Positions 23,920-32,928 of a stretch of DNA of 64,000 nucleotides are shown here, piece after piece. The position numbers and the translations under genes are program-made. The stretch covers positions 434,001 through 498,000 of the forward strand of contig JACJXW010000007.1 in NCBI GenBank assembly GCA_020636405.1. The letters run 5' to 3'. This DNA is from Lewinellaceae bacterium. Its GTDB lineage: Bacteria; Bacteroidota; Bacteroidia; Chitinophagales; Saprospiraceae. Position 1 is the stretch's first letter; each line of letters starts with the position of its first letter. Under the pieces are notes generated by a model. That model was not told the origin of the DNA, searched no databases, and was given only the letters and a program-made list of their open reading frames with translations.

Positions 23920-24062
23920 GTGGAGAAGGTGCAGCTGTCTGCTCGCTGAAGCCCATACGGGGCGCCGGGCGGGTTAGGCACGGGCCGGGAGGCCCAGTCC
24001 CAGCGGGGTGAAGGGATTCGGATCGAGGATCTGGCGGAGGCGATTCATTTTCGGCCGTTGGG
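23920..24062 (+). pseudogene. Degenerate third copy of the comM 3' end
   Basis: GTGGAGAAGGTGCAGCTGTC matches comM ATGGAGAAGCTGCAGCTCTC, and ATCGAGGATCTGGCGGAGGC with the following ATTCATTTTCGG matches the IEDLAEAIHFR codons. The intervening part is scrambled and no frame is open. GC rises sharply here compared with the preceding island. It marks the right edge of the accessory stretch that begins after comM. Confidence 0.75.
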
Positions 24063-24135
24063 CAGGATGGCCAGCGCGGGCCAGGAGACTCGGCGCCCGC
24101 AAAGCGCGGATGAAATTTGAACACACTCCAAAACC

Positions 24136-24777
24136 TCATCCCACCACATATTTATCATACCCTGCCCGAACGAGCACCTCGTAGCTATCCCAAACATGCA
24201 GAGGCACTTCGTCCCTAATCTGGAAACCGGAGTCTGCGTATATTTTTATTCTTTGCAGGTCGCCCACCATAATGCTGATAAAATGATGAGGATCATTCTG
24301 TTTCCTTAAATAATCATCAAAGGAAACTTCTTCTGCGGATACGGACCAATTTACTTCAGGCCATTGTTTCGAGGCCGTGTTGAACGCTCTGCGTTTCATA
24401 TACGGCTTGGTAATGAGAATGCCCGAGTTGGCCGGAAGCCCAAGGCCGGTAATTAATTTTTGGGAATTAACGATATTGTCGCCGGTGTTCGCGGCTTTTT
24501 CTTCCAGGATGATCTTATCCTTTGGAACCCCCTCGTCAATCATTATTCGTGAAAAATTCCGGGCTTCAGAAACAGCCCACATTTCTTTGGTCAATTTACC
24601 CGACCCGCCGGATACAATGACATAGCCCGCCAGGCCTTTAAACCAAAACTCCGAAGCATAACGCGCGACACGCAGGTCGCTACTCCCCATAACCAACAGG
24701 AAATCCGATTTATCGACGGCATAATCCGGCCCTAAAAAGCCCCAAATGTTTTTGGCGTGTAAAAGGTAATCCTGCAT
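24136..24777 (-). CDS. YdcF/DUF218-family protein
   Basis: 213 residues. A DUF218 fold as in E. coli YdcF and SanA: LLVMGSSDLRVARYASEFW near the start, IVSGGSGKLTKEMWAVSEA in the middle, EEKAANTGDNIVNSQKL, then ITKPYMKRRAF. No signal peptide or membrane segment is visible, so this is the soluble YdcF-like group. The biochemical role is not established; YdcF binds S-adenosylmethionine. It is monocistronic on the minus strand, right next to the comM remnant. Confidence 0.8.
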   Translation of the reverse strand: MQDYLLHAKNIWGFLGPDYAVDKSDFLLVMGSSDLRVARYASEFWFKGLAGYVIVSGGSGKLTKEMWAVSEARNFSRIMIDEGVPKDKIILEEKAANTGDNIVNSQKLITGLGLPANSGILITKPYMKRRAFNTASKQWPEVNWSVSAEEVSFDDYLRKQNDPHHFISIMVGDLQRIKIYADSGFQIRDEVPLHVWDSYEVLVRAGYDKYVVG

Positions 24778-24941
24778 TTTTATCGAAAAATAGCCGAAAA
24801 GAACTACTTATCAAGAAAATCCAGGACATACCAATACTTTAAGATCGGGATCCAATGATCCTGATGCACCCTGAAAATCTTACCCGATCCGTGTTCCTAC
24901 CCTCTTTTGGCCAGCCCGGACGCTGAGCGACAACCCCAGGC

Positions 24942-25406
24942 TCAGTTCGCCGAAAACTTCAGGACCTTCGGATGTACCAGGCGGTCAAAATCCTGATAAG
25001 ACATTTTGATCAACTCCGTGTGCGAGCCGGCATTGAAGGCGATCTCCTCATCTTCGGTAAGGCTTTCGGCTACAAACACCTCCATGTCATAGAGATTTCC
25101 GAACGGAGGCATTGCCCCAACTTCACAACCAGGGAAGAAACCCTTAAAAGCTGCTTCATCGGCGAGCTCCACCTTGCTGGAACCGGTGGCCTGTTTCAGT
25201 TGCCTGAAGTCCACCTGATAGGAAGCCGGCAGAACGGCCATGGCCATCTTACCGTCTACTTTCACCATTACCGTTTTGGCCAGTTCCTGGCCCGGAATGT
25301 GGGCTGAGGCGGCGACCTGCTGGGCCGTAAAAGCCTCCGGGTGGCTGATGGTGACATACCTGACCTTATTGCGGTCTAAAAACTCTTTTAATTTTTTGAC
25401 TGGCAT
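24942..25406 (-). CDS. YbaK/EbsC-family aminoacyl-tRNA deacylase
   Basis: 154 residues of one YbaK/ProX-type editing domain. Typical features are HPEAFTAQQVAASAHIPGQELAKTVMVKVDG (containing the conserved Lys that holds the substrate CCA end), then PGCEVGAMPPFGNLYDMEVFVAESL and the terminal FNAGSHTELIKMSYQDFDRLV. The family hydrolyses mischarged aminoacyl-tRNA (Cys-, Pro- or Ala-tRNA); the sequence does not tell which. It appears to be a single gene. Confidence 0.88.
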   Translation of the reverse strand: MPVKKLKEFLDRNKVRYVTISHPEAFTAQQVAASAHIPGQELAKTVMVKVDGKMAMAVLPASYQVDFRQLKQATGSSKVELADEAAFKGFFPGCEVGAMPPFGNLYDMEVFVAESLTEDEEIAFNAGSHTELIKMSYQDFDRLVHPKVLKFSAN

Positions 25407-25747
25407 GACGATCTCTTTTTATGGTTAGGAAATTTTTTCAAAGCCCGCAAGCCTCAGTCAAGGGCAGTATGCGCCTGCTGATAAGGTGAAATCATAGCCA
25501 ATCAGGTGGTGAATATTTGGGCTACCCGCCCCATTCGAGCCGGGTGGAAGTTAGTGAGTGATTCAAGGCATAGGATTATAATCTGTAATTTAAATTTCTT
25601 TGTATCCCCTCGCAGCCCTCTGACTCTCTGTCTCCTATGCATCAAAGCCGCTTCGGCGATGGCGCAAAGGGAGCCCCTCCCGTAACTCCCAATATTGATC
25701 GTATTTCAATGCATTTCCCCATTCCGGCCCTGCCCCAGGCACTTTCC
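25407..25747. other. Intergenic region between ybaK-like and iorB-like genes
   Basis: 341 bp with no credible gene on either strand. The left part should carry the promoter of the YbaK-like gene (minus strand). I see no repeat or hairpin that stands out. Confidence 0.4.
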
Positions 25748-27931
25748 CTACCCTTCCAACGCCTCCAGAACCCGTTCTGGTGTAAATGGCATATGCCGCA
25801 GCGGCTTGCCCGTCAGTTTCAGGAAAGCATTAGCAATGGCGCCTCCCATCAGGGGCAGGCTGGCCTCGCCTATGCCCTGCGGAGCTTCCCGGGAAGGTAT
25901 CAGGCGGACCTCAATGCTTTCCGGCGCATCGGCCATCCGCAGGATGGGGTAGTCGTGAAAGTTGGACTGCCGGACCTTACCGTTGCGGAAGGTGATGCTC
26001 TCTTGCAGCACATTACTGATGCCCATGACGATGCCGCCCTCCATCTGCGCGATCGCATTATCGGGCTGTACGACCACTCCCGCATCCAGGGCTGCCCACA
26101 CGCGATGCACCCGGATCTGGCCACTGCTGCGGTCGAGGGAGATCTCCACCACAGCGGCAGAAAAGGAGCCGCTGCGCTCGCAGAAGGCGATACCGCGGGC
26201 GCGGCCCTCTTTGTCGATCTCTCCCCAGGTGGCGAGCGCGGCCGCTTCGTCGAGCACTTTCAGCTCCCGGGGATGATCTTTCATCAGCCGGCGGCGCAGC
26301 TCGTATGGATCGATGCCCTGATCCACGGCGATCTCGTCGAGGAAGGCTTCAATAGCGTACTTATTGGGTCCATGGGCGACGGAGCGCCAGTGTTTGGTGC
26401 GCACGCCGTGATCGATATTGCGCACCTCGATCAATCGGTTCGGAATGGTGTAGTAGTTGATGGTAGCACCGGAATCCAGAAGTCCCCCGCCGGTACCGGT
26501 AATGCAGTGGCCCCATCCGGTGAGGTTGCCCTTCTCATCTGTCGCAGCCTGCATCCGCTGCAGGCAGATGGGACGGAAGGCCCCGTACTGCACATCATCT
26601 TCGCGGGTCCAGATCAGCTTGACCGGCCGGCGGATCTTATTGGAGAGCAGCGTGGCTTCTTCGACATAGTCGGCCATCGAACGCCGGCCGAACCCTCCGC
26701 CCAGATAGCAGGGGTGCAGCGTCACCTGGGAGAAATCGATATTGAGTGTTTCCGAAATGGCCCGGCGAGCGGTATCCGGAGCCTGGGAACCTACCCAAGC
26801 CTCGGCGCTCTTCCCGTCGGCAGCCACGGACACCACCGCGTTCAGGGGCTCCATCTGGGCGTGGTAGGCAAAGTCGGTATTGTATTCGATGTCATAGGTT
26901 TTATATGCTGATCGCAACGCCTGAGCTACATCGCCCGACCTTTCCACCACCTCGCCCTGTACACTTTTATCCTGGGCGGTTTTATGGTACAACGCATAGG
27001 CTTTCACGCTATCGAACCCTTCTGCTTTTGCGCCTTTGCTCCAGCTGATCTGAAGTTTCTTCTTGGCATTAAGGGCCTGTTCATATGTTTCGGCGATGAC
27101 GCCGATGCCGTGGTCCAATTGGACAATATCGATCAGGCCTTCCGTCTCCCGAACGTCTTCTTCGTTGAGCAATTCTGGTTTCGAGCCATTTACCGGTGAT
27201 CGCGAGATCGCGCCGTATACCATGCCGGGCACCTGCACATCGATGCTGAACATAGCGCTGCCATCTACTTTTCCGGGAATATCAAAACGAGGGATCACTT
27301 TCCCGATCAGCCGGAAATCTTCCGGTTTTCTCCATTCCACTTCCGGTATTTCGGGGAGTTGTGGCGGAGCTTTAGCAAAAGCTGCGATCTCTCCGTAGCT
27401 CATTTTCCGGCCGCCTGCCTTGTGAATAACTACACTCTGCCCCGTGTTCAACTCGGCCATAGGCACGCCCCACTTTTCAGCGGCGTTGTGCAGGAGCACG
27501 TAGCGCGCCTGCGCGCCGGCATGCCGCAGGGCGTGGTAGTAGCCCCGCACTGTCCGGCTGCCAACAGTGATCATCGGGCCGCCCAGCTTACCACCCCATT
27601 GCAGCCCGTAGGTGGAAGGTTCGATGGGAGAAAATTCGATCTGTACATCGGCCCAGTCGGCGTCCATTTCTTCGGCGATGATGACGGCCAAGGCGGTCAT
27701 CGAGCCCTGGCCCATTTCCGCGGCCGGGTTGTAAATGATGATCCGGCCGTCCTCCTGTACGCGCACCCAGGCAGTGATCTGTTTATCTTCACCCGGTACG
27801 CTCCGGCTTTCTTCGGCAAAAATATCAGGAGCAAATGCGCCGGCCGCAATGACGAAGGTAACACCTCCGGCAGCGGCCAGGAACTGGCGGCGCGATATAG
27901 TTGACCTTGAGCTTTCGTTTTGACCGTTCAT
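25748..27931 (-). CDS. Isoquinoline 1-oxidoreductase-type molybdopterin subunit (IorB-like)
   Basis: 727 residues. A Tat signal (STISRRQFLAAAGG) points to export in folded form with its cofactor. The rest is the large subunit of the two-subunit xanthine dehydrogenase branch: GGKLGGPMITVGSRTVRGYYHALR, LGGGFGRRSMADYVEEA, and the catalytic glutamate in GIGEASLPLMGGAIANA near the C-terminus. IorAB-type enzymes hydroxylate N-heterocycles or oxidise aldehydes in the periplasm and lack an FAD subunit. The 2Fe-2S partner lies 2 bp upstream. The substrate is not deducible. Confidence 0.9.
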   Translation of the reverse strand: MNGQNESSRSTISRRQFLAAAGGVTFVIAAGAFAPDIFAEESRSVPGEDKQITAWVRVQEDGRIIIYNPAAEMGQGSMTALAVIIAEEMDADWADVQIEFSPIEPSTYGLQWGGKLGGPMITVGSRTVRGYYHALRHAGAQARYVLLHNAAEKWGVPMAELNTGQSVVIHKAGGRKMSYGEIAAFAKAPPQLPEIPEVEWRKPEDFRLIGKVIPRFDIPGKVDGSAMFSIDVQVPGMVYGAISRSPVNGSKPELLNEEDVRETEGLIDIVQLDHGIGVIAETYEQALNAKKKLQISWSKGAKAEGFDSVKAYALYHKTAQDKSVQGEVVERSGDVAQALRSAYKTYDIEYNTDFAYHAQMEPLNAVVSVAADGKSAEAWVGSQAPDTARRAISETLNIDFSQVTLHPCYLGGGFGRRSMADYVEEATLLSNKIRRPVKLIWTREDDVQYGAFRPICLQRMQAATDEKGNLTGWGHCITGTGGGLLDSGATINYYTIPNRLIEVRNIDHGVRTKHWRSVAHGPNKYAIEAFLDEIAVDQGIDPYELRRRLMKDHPRELKVLDEAAALATWGEIDKEGRARGIAFCERSGSFSAAVVEISLDRSSGQIRVHRVWAALDAGVVVQPDNAIAQMEGGIVMGISNVLQESITFRNGKVRQSNFHDYPILRMADAPESIEVRLIPSREAPQGIGEASLPLMGGAIANAFLKLTGKPLRHMPFTPERVLEALEG

Positions 27932-27933
27932 AG

Positions 27934-28389
27934 CTACCTGGATTGTGATGCCCGTTCAATGGCCTTAATGATGCGCAAATAAGTGCCGCAGCGACAGAGT
28001 ATGCCGTTCATATACGAGACGATCTCTTCCCTTGTTGGCCGAGGGTTGCTCCGAAGCAAGGCGGCCGCCTGCATGATCTGCCCCGGCTGGCAGTATCCGC
28101 ACTGCGGAACCTGCTCATCGATCCAGGCTTTTTGCAGAGGGTGCAGCTCTTCCTCCGCCAGGCCCTCGATAGTGGTGACCGACCGGCCCGCCGCCATGGA
28201 AATGGGCGTTAGGCAGGACCGGACCGGCATGCCGTCGAGGTGGACGGTGCAAACGCCGCAAAGGGAAGCGCCGCAGCCGAATTTGGCGCCCGTCATGCCA
28301 AGGGCGTCGCGGAGGGTCCAGAGCAAGGTGGCGTCGGGCGCCGTTTCGACCTGCACTGCCTTGCCGTTGAGGGTAAAGCTGGTTTTCAT
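27934..28389 (-). CDS. 2Fe-2S subunit of IorAB-type hydroxylase (IorA-like)
   Basis: 151 residues. A plant-type 2Fe-2S domain (GAKFGCGASLCGVCTVHLDG ... SCLTP) is followed by the helical second cluster domain (QCGYCQPGQIMQAAALL ... GILCRCGTYLRIIKAI). It has no signal of its own and should be exported with the Tat-bearing large subunit, as is known for such pairs. It is the first gene of the two-gene minus-strand operon. The gap 28390-28663 upstream contains its promoter and possible fragments of a repeat (GTGTTCAGA motifs). Confidence 0.92.
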   Translation of the reverse strand: MKTSFTLNGKAVQVETAPDATLLWTLRDALGMTGAKFGCGASLCGVCTVHLDGMPVRSCLTPISMAAGRSVTTIEGLAEEELHPLQKAWIDEQVPQCGYCQPGQIMQAAALLRSNPRPTREEIVSYMNGILCRCGTYLRIIKAIERASQSR

Positions 28390-28663
28390 AGAAATAAAGT
28401 TATTGACCGGATTATGGGGCCGATCCTTTCCACTGGTGTTCAGACAATGTATACACCACCTCTATCTGGATTTTGGACATGCCTCTGTTAAGAAGTCGGA
28501 AGTGGGAATATGGTTCTTAATGGGCCTCCAAAGTCCAGGCCTCTGAACACGCCCCAAAAACAAAACCCTGTCCGTTTCTTTAGAGGCGTTCCCTAAAGAT
28601 AAGGAAAAAAACAACACCCGGAAAGCCGTGATCTGCAAACAAAACGCTCTCCTCTGCCATTTC

Positions 28664-28927
28664 CTAACGCTTGCCGGGCCTTACTGCACTGGGTTGTTCT
28701 CCGTACTCCTCGAAAAAGCACTTTGAAAAACAGGAAAGATCTTTAAACCCAACATCATAAGCTACTTCAGAGACATTTAGACCCGTTGTTTGTAGCAGTT
28801 CCCTTGCTTTTTTCAGGAAGGCATCTTCCATAACGCTAGCGCCCTTTCCTGTATCGCCCCCTTCCAGCTTACTGTACCGTTCCTGCAATTTGCGAAGAGC
28901 TATCCTCCCAATAACTGGAAAAAGGCT
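28664..28927 (-). pseudogene. Remnant of an AraC-type regulator (HTCS or response-regulator type)
   Basis: The fragment reads VIGRIALRKLQERYSKL...VMEDAFLKKARELLQTTGLNVSEVAYDVGFKDLSCFSKCFFEEYGEQPS. The second helix-turn-helix of an AraC domain is intact. The preceding 40 or so residues with the first HTH are missing: DAFLKK is fused directly to ARELLQTT. The ORF has no proper start; an in-frame stop lies just upstream. It is a leftover of a longer regulator, unlikely to bind DNA normally. Confidence 0.7.
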
Positions 28928-29167
28928 TTATATTTTCACCCTGACATTTTGAAAAGCCATATATGCACCTAATCCATTTTCCGCCAACCATAAGGCTGAA
29001 GAGTGGCGGAAAAAGGGCCATAAGAAAATTGAAAGATTTAAATGAAACAGCCTCTAAATGCTTCGTTCATGACATCTGTCATTCCTTTTCGGCATCAGTT
29101 GCTTTATATTTTCAGGTTGGGTTGATATACTTTTCTATTCCTGCCCCATGATCAAAAAAGAAAACTC

Positions 29168-30583
29168 ATGCCTGAAAAGACCACTTTGAAAAAGAGCGCT
29201 CCAAAATTCATCGGCAGCCTGTTTATCCTCCTCTCCGGAATGGCAATTATCTTGCTGAGCGTGCTTTCTTCCTGTGAAAACGGGTTTTTCCCCAGACAAC
29301 CACTGCTCATAGAGAAGTACGGGCCGTTGATCGAGGACCCGGCCGGCCTATTCGACCTGCCCGCAGGTTTCACCTACAAGGTCATTTCCAGAACCGGAGA
29401 ACCAATGAGCGACGGCTTGCTCGTACCCGACAGGCCAGACGGCATGGCCACGTTTCCAGGAACAAATGGCCGCGTTATTCTGGTCAGGAACCACGAGTTG
29501 ATGCCCGCCCATGCCGGCCCTTTCGGACAAGACGGCGCCCTTGCCGCCAAAGTTCCGGAAGACAAGATCTACGACCCGGGCGAAGGGGCCCTGATTTGTC
29601 CGGGAGGAACTACAACGCTGATCATCGATGAAGAAACCCTGGAGTCCGAAAGGTCCTTCCTCAGCCTTACCGGCACACTCAACAACTGTTCCGGAGGCCC
29701 CACTCCCTGGGGCTCCTGGATCAGTAGTGAAGAGGTGGTCGTCGATGCCGGCAACAGTGGGTTCCGAAAAGACCATGGTTACAACTTCGAAGTGCCCGCC
29801 ACGGAAGAGATCGGGATCGCCAACCCCATTCCGCTTAAAGCCATGGGACGGTTCCGGCACGAAGCTGTGGGCGTAGACCCCCGAACCAGTATCGTATACC
29901 AAACTGAAGACCTGGAGGATGGATTGATCTATCGGTTCATACCCACCTACCCCGGGCAACTCCATATGGGGGGGCGCCTGCAGGCGCTGGGCATTAAAGG
30001 CAGGAAAAGTTTGGATACCCGCAACTGGGAAGAAGGGGTATTCCCTCTGCAGGTTCCCCTGGAAGTGGAGTGGGTCGACCTGGAAGAGGTAGAAGCGCCC
30101 AACAACGACCTTAGATTCCGGGGTTATCAGAAAGGAGCAGCCGTATTCGCCCGGGGCGAAGGCATGTGGTTCCAGAATAACGAATGTTACTTCGCCTGTA
30201 CCAGCGGCGGCCGCAAACACCTGGGACAGATCTTCCGGTATATCCCCAGCCCCTATGAAGGAACTCCGCAGGAAAAAAGCCAGCCCGGTACGCTGGAACT
30301 GTTCCTCGAGCCCAACGACTCCGAACTGGTTCAGTGGGGCGACAACCTGACTGTGGCGCCCTGGGGCGACCTCGTCGTCTGCGAGGATAATCCCCGCCCT
30401 TACCTCTTTGGCGTCACGCCGGAAGGTAATGTATACAAGCTGGGCAGGAATGTAGGCTTTAAGTCAGAACTGACGGGTTGCGTATTCTCTCCTTCCGGCC
30501 GCACCTTGTTCGTGAATATCCAGCAGGCAGGGCTGACCCTGGCGATACAGGGGCCATGGGAGGGGGAGGAGAAGGTGTTGTAA
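29168..30583 (+). CDS. PhoX-family phosphatase lipoprotein
   Basis: 471 residues. A lipobox LSSC (Cys37) follows a hydrophobic segment, so this is an envelope lipoprotein. The body is the PhoX/DUF839 beta-propeller: VRNHELMP near residue 105, CSGGPTPWGSWISSEE near residue 175 and GRFRHEAVGVDP near residue 230. These motifs supply the Ca/Fe ligands and the active-site region in PhoX. Such enzymes release phosphate from organic esters outside the cell. It is monocistronic, with no Pho box recognised. Confidence 0.86.
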   Translation: MPEKTTLKKSAPKFIGSLFILLSGMAIILLSVLSSCENGFFPRQPLLIEKYGPLIEDPAGLFDLPAGFTYKVISRTGEPMSDGLLVPDRPDGMATFPGTNGRVILVRNHELMPAHAGPFGQDGALAAKVPEDKIYDPGEGALICPGGTTTLIIDEETLESERSFLSLTGTLNNCSGGPTPWGSWISSEEVVVDAGNSGFRKDHGYNFEVPATEEIGIANPIPLKAMGRFRHEAVGVDPRTSIVYQTEDLEDGLIYRFIPTYPGQLHMGGRLQALGIKGRKSLDTRNWEEGVFPLQVPLEVEWVDLEEVEAPNNDLRFRGYQKGAAVFARGEGMWFQNNECYFACTSGGRKHLGQIFRYIPSPYEGTPQEKSQPGTLELFLEPNDSELVQWGDNLTVAPWGDLVVCEDNPRPYLFGVTPEGNVYKLGRNVGFKSELTGCVFSPSGRTLFVNIQQAGLTLAIQGPWEGEEKVL

Positions 30584-30711
30584 GAGGATAGGGCCAATAT
30601 TTCCCCTACAGATGGTATGCGAATCATCAGAGGCTAAATGACATCCGGCGGGAGCAGAATGTGGGGTCAAAATTGCGGCACTTTCTGTGCTGCTTTGGCA
30701 GGCAGCCCTGC

Positions 30712-30815
30712 TGATTTTTGATGTTCGATTTTTGATGTTCGATTTTCGATGTAGGGCGAGCAGAAGGGCAGCCCTGAAAGAGCCCCATCAAAAATCGTAC
30801 ATCGCACGTCAAGAA
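30712..30815. repeat. Short direct and inverted repeats (GATTTTTGATGTTC type)
   Basis: Three near-copies of GATTTTTGATGTTC run left to right; an inverted set (ATCAAAAATCGTACATC, CACGTCAAGAATCG) follows after a GGGC...GCCC spacer. The 337-bp gap 30584-30920 contains this and otherwise nothing. Confidence 0.6.
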
Positions 30816-30920
30816 TCGCAAATTTCTCCACATCAAAAGCATTCTTCCCGTTCGCATTCAATCCACAGACTGGCTTTTTATAAATACCTTTATAGCCAAC
30901 TAGCCAATAAACAATAACCG

Positions 30921-31703
30921 ATGAAACTACCTGGCCTCCTCATCCTTACCTTTGCTATCCTCTCTATTCAGGCCTGCCGTGATAAGGAGTCCCCAACCAG
31001 GCCCGGCCCTTATCAGCACATCGAAGAGGAAGCGGCCAGGATACTGCTCGAAAAGGCCATCAACCGGGCCGGAGGGCTGGAAGCGTGGCGCAGCCTGAAA
31101 ACTTTGCGTTTCAAAAAATATACGACCCTCTACGACTCCACCGGAGCAACGGAAAGCGAGGGTTGGCAGGACCATGACTACACGTTCTATCCGGAATGGC
31201 GGATACGCATCAGTTGGGTGGAGGATAGCCTGCTCCACGAAATGGCCTACAATGGCAAGAGGGTTTCTAAAACCATCGATGGCCGGGCCGATACAACGGC
31301 AGATCAGCAAGCCCTGCTCAATTCCATCATGAGTTCCACCTTCGTGATGAGCATCCCGTTCAAACTGTTGGACGAAAGCGTTCAATTGGCCTATATCGGA
31401 ACGGATACCCTGGAGAATGGGCCTATTGTTGAAGCCATCCGGGCTTCGTATACCCTTGGCCAATACGACAGCCACAGCACGCCTGACACCTGGTGGCACT
31501 ACTTCGATAAGAACGACTCCCGGCTGCTGGCCTACGTGGTCCGGCACTCCGATCATTTCAGCTATGTAAAAAACCTGAACTTTACCACCGCCGGCGGGTT
31601 CCTTCTTCCTGCGGAAAGGGAAAGTTACCGGGTAGATAGCAGGAGGAACATCCTGTATTTGCGGGCAAAGTACCGGTATACGGATTATGAAGTGGAACGC
31701 TGA
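30921..31703 (+). CDS. LolA-like lipoprotein of unknown function
   Basis: 260 residues. A signal peptide with lipobox SIQAC (Cys19). The body (EEAARILLEKAINRAGGLEAWRSLKTLRFKKYTTLYDSTG ... DTWWHYFDKNDSRLLAYVV) has the look of the LolA/LolB-like beta fold found in Bacteroidota DUF6503-type proteins. Its 3' end overlaps the convergent membrane-protein gene by 19 bp. I see no catalytic motif and assign no function. Confidence 0.72.
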   Translation: MKLPGLLILTFAILSIQACRDKESPTRPGPYQHIEEEAARILLEKAINRAGGLEAWRSLKTLRFKKYTTLYDSTGATESEGWQDHDYTFYPEWRIRISWVEDSLLHEMAYNGKRVSKTIDGRADTTADQQALLNSIMSSTFVMSIPFKLLDESVQLAYIGTDTLENGPIVEAIRASYTLGQYDSHSTPDTWWHYFDKNDSRLLAYVVRHSDHFSYVKNLNFTTAGGFLLPAERESYRVDSRRNILYLRAKYRYTDYEVER

Positions 31704-32566
31704 CCGGCCCATTGCGCTTCCGGCAGCCACCGCTCGAAAAAAGCGTACATCGCGTACAACTCCAGGGCAAAAGGCAGATACCCCAGGTATCCCAGTAGTG
31801 GCATTTCAAAAACGTGCCAGAAATCAACATACGGCACCTGATAAAACCACTTGGGGGAGGAATAATAATTCCACAGTTCCCAGAAGAAGCCACAGGTAAG
31901 GCCCCCCAACCATAAGGCCAGGACCAGTCGCCAGTCGCCCCGGGCCGTCTTGCGGAGAAGTGCGGGCCGGCCCAGCCAGTAATTGACGGGATCCATAATG
32001 AAGAACAGGGACATCCAGATGAAGGCCATGCCGTACTGCGGCCAGATCAGGGTGGCCGCCAACATAGCCCAGCCCAGGAAGAAGAACAGCCATATCGTCG
32101 CCGGGCGCTTTCCTACCCTTAGGCCCGGCTTGATGTTCCTCAGCCAGGAGAAGGTCCGGAACAACTGCGTGGTAACCAATACTGCCGGCAGTACGATGGA
32201 AAAATTCAGGGTGCAGTACAGATAGTATTCCAGGTCGCTGAAGGATTCGATGGGCGAATAGATCCAGTACTGCGTGCGTGCGTTGAGGGCTTCGAATATC
32301 CACCAGAAGGGGGCCGAAAGTAGAAAGAGCAGGGCGAAGCCTTTGGGGTTACGGGAGAACCAGGAACTGCCCCTTCGATAATAGACAAAAGCATCAACAG
32401 TGAGGATGTATCCCAGCCAAAGGGGGAAGAAGGCCCAATGGGAGCGCAGGCCCGGGAGGAACCAGTTGAGGGCCCAGAATAAGGCAACAAAGAGTAGCCC
32501 CACCCCACCGTGAACGGGCCAGGAAGACTGCACTCCCTGAATAGTTTCATCTTTAGGGCTGAACAT
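31685..32566 (-). CDS. Multi-pass membrane protein of unknown function
   Basis: 293 residues with about seven to eight hydrophobic segments (for example GVGLLFVALFWALNWFLP, WLGYILTVDAFVYY, FALLFLLSAPFWWIFEAL, FFFLGWAMLAATLIW, LVLALWLGGLTCGFFWELW) and many Trp residues. I do not recognise the family. It follows the small gene at 32585 after 18 bp on the same strand and is probably cotranscribed. Its end overlaps the convergent lipoprotein gene. Confidence 0.75.
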   Translation of the reverse strand: MFSPKDETIQGVQSSWPVHGGVGLLFVALFWALNWFLPGLRSHWAFFPLWLGYILTVDAFVYYRRGSSWFSRNPKGFALLFLLSAPFWWIFEALNARTQYWIYSPIESFSDLEYYLYCTLNFSIVLPAVLVTTQLFRTFSWLRNIKPGLRVGKRPATIWLFFFLGWAMLAATLIWPQYGMAFIWMSLFFIMDPVNYWLGRPALLRKTARGDWRLVLALWLGGLTCGFFWELWNYYSSPKWFYQVPYVDFWHVFEMPLLGYLGYLPFALELYAMYAFFERWLPEAQWAGQRSTS

Positions 32567-32584
32567 CGGCTATAGCGTTTAGGG

Positions 32585-32851
32585 TTAAGGTTGATACTTG
32601 AACAAGATCTTCTCCTTCCCCACATCAATGACCGTCATTTTTCCAGCCGGCAATACGATATCCCGCTGCCTGCTGGAAAAATACAGGTTGTACGCCAGGG
32701 AGTTGTTGCTCCACGACCACTTCACGGCAATGGAATAGGTATCATCGCTTACCATGCCGGCAAAGACGACCTCTACCTTGGCCTTGAACAGGCCCGGGCG
32801 GACGGTGGCACATTCGCCTAAACGAAGGGTGTATTCTTTGGTTTCTGACAT
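32585..32851 (-). CDS. Small conserved-looking hypothetical protein
   Basis: 88 residues, soluble, beta-rich in appearance (KEYTLRLGECATVRPGLFKAKVEVVFAGMVSDDTYSIAVKWSWSNNSLAYNLYFSS). No signal, no known motif. It is kept as a gene because it has a clean start, normal codon use and a tight link to the membrane-protein gene behind it. Confidence 0.6.
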   Translation of the reverse strand: MSETKEYTLRLGECATVRPGLFKAKVEVVFAGMVSDDTYSIAVKWSWSNNSLAYNLYFSSRQRDIVLPAGKMTVIDVGKEKILFKYQP

Positions 32852-32868
32852 ATCGGTATCCGCGTTTG

Positions 32869-32899
32869 TTTGAATTGAAAGGAATTATCTCTAAATTTA
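32869..32899 (+). promoter_or_regulatory. Promoter of the Uma2-type gene
   Basis: TTTG (32869) and TAAATTTA (32892) are separated by 19 nt, close to the Bacteroidota TTTG/TAnnTTTG pattern. The start codon is 30 bp further on. Confidence 0.5.
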
Positions 32900-32928
32900 T
32901 AAGGTTTATTGGCAAAAATGGATAATAA

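Noticed and set aside
25637..26911. 424-codon open frame on the plus strand
   Set aside because: It is the antisense shadow of the IorB-like gene, whose motifs are strong; the plus-strand product has no recognisable domain.
28434..28553. Possible 120-bp inverted-repeat element (TGGTGTTCAGA ... CTGAACACGCC)
   Set aside because: Only about 10 bp of end similarity, no empty site and no second copy; too weak to call.
28963..29151. 62-codon plus-strand frame before phoX
   Set aside because: No coding signature, no neighbours it fits with, and composition like the surrounding non-coding DNA.
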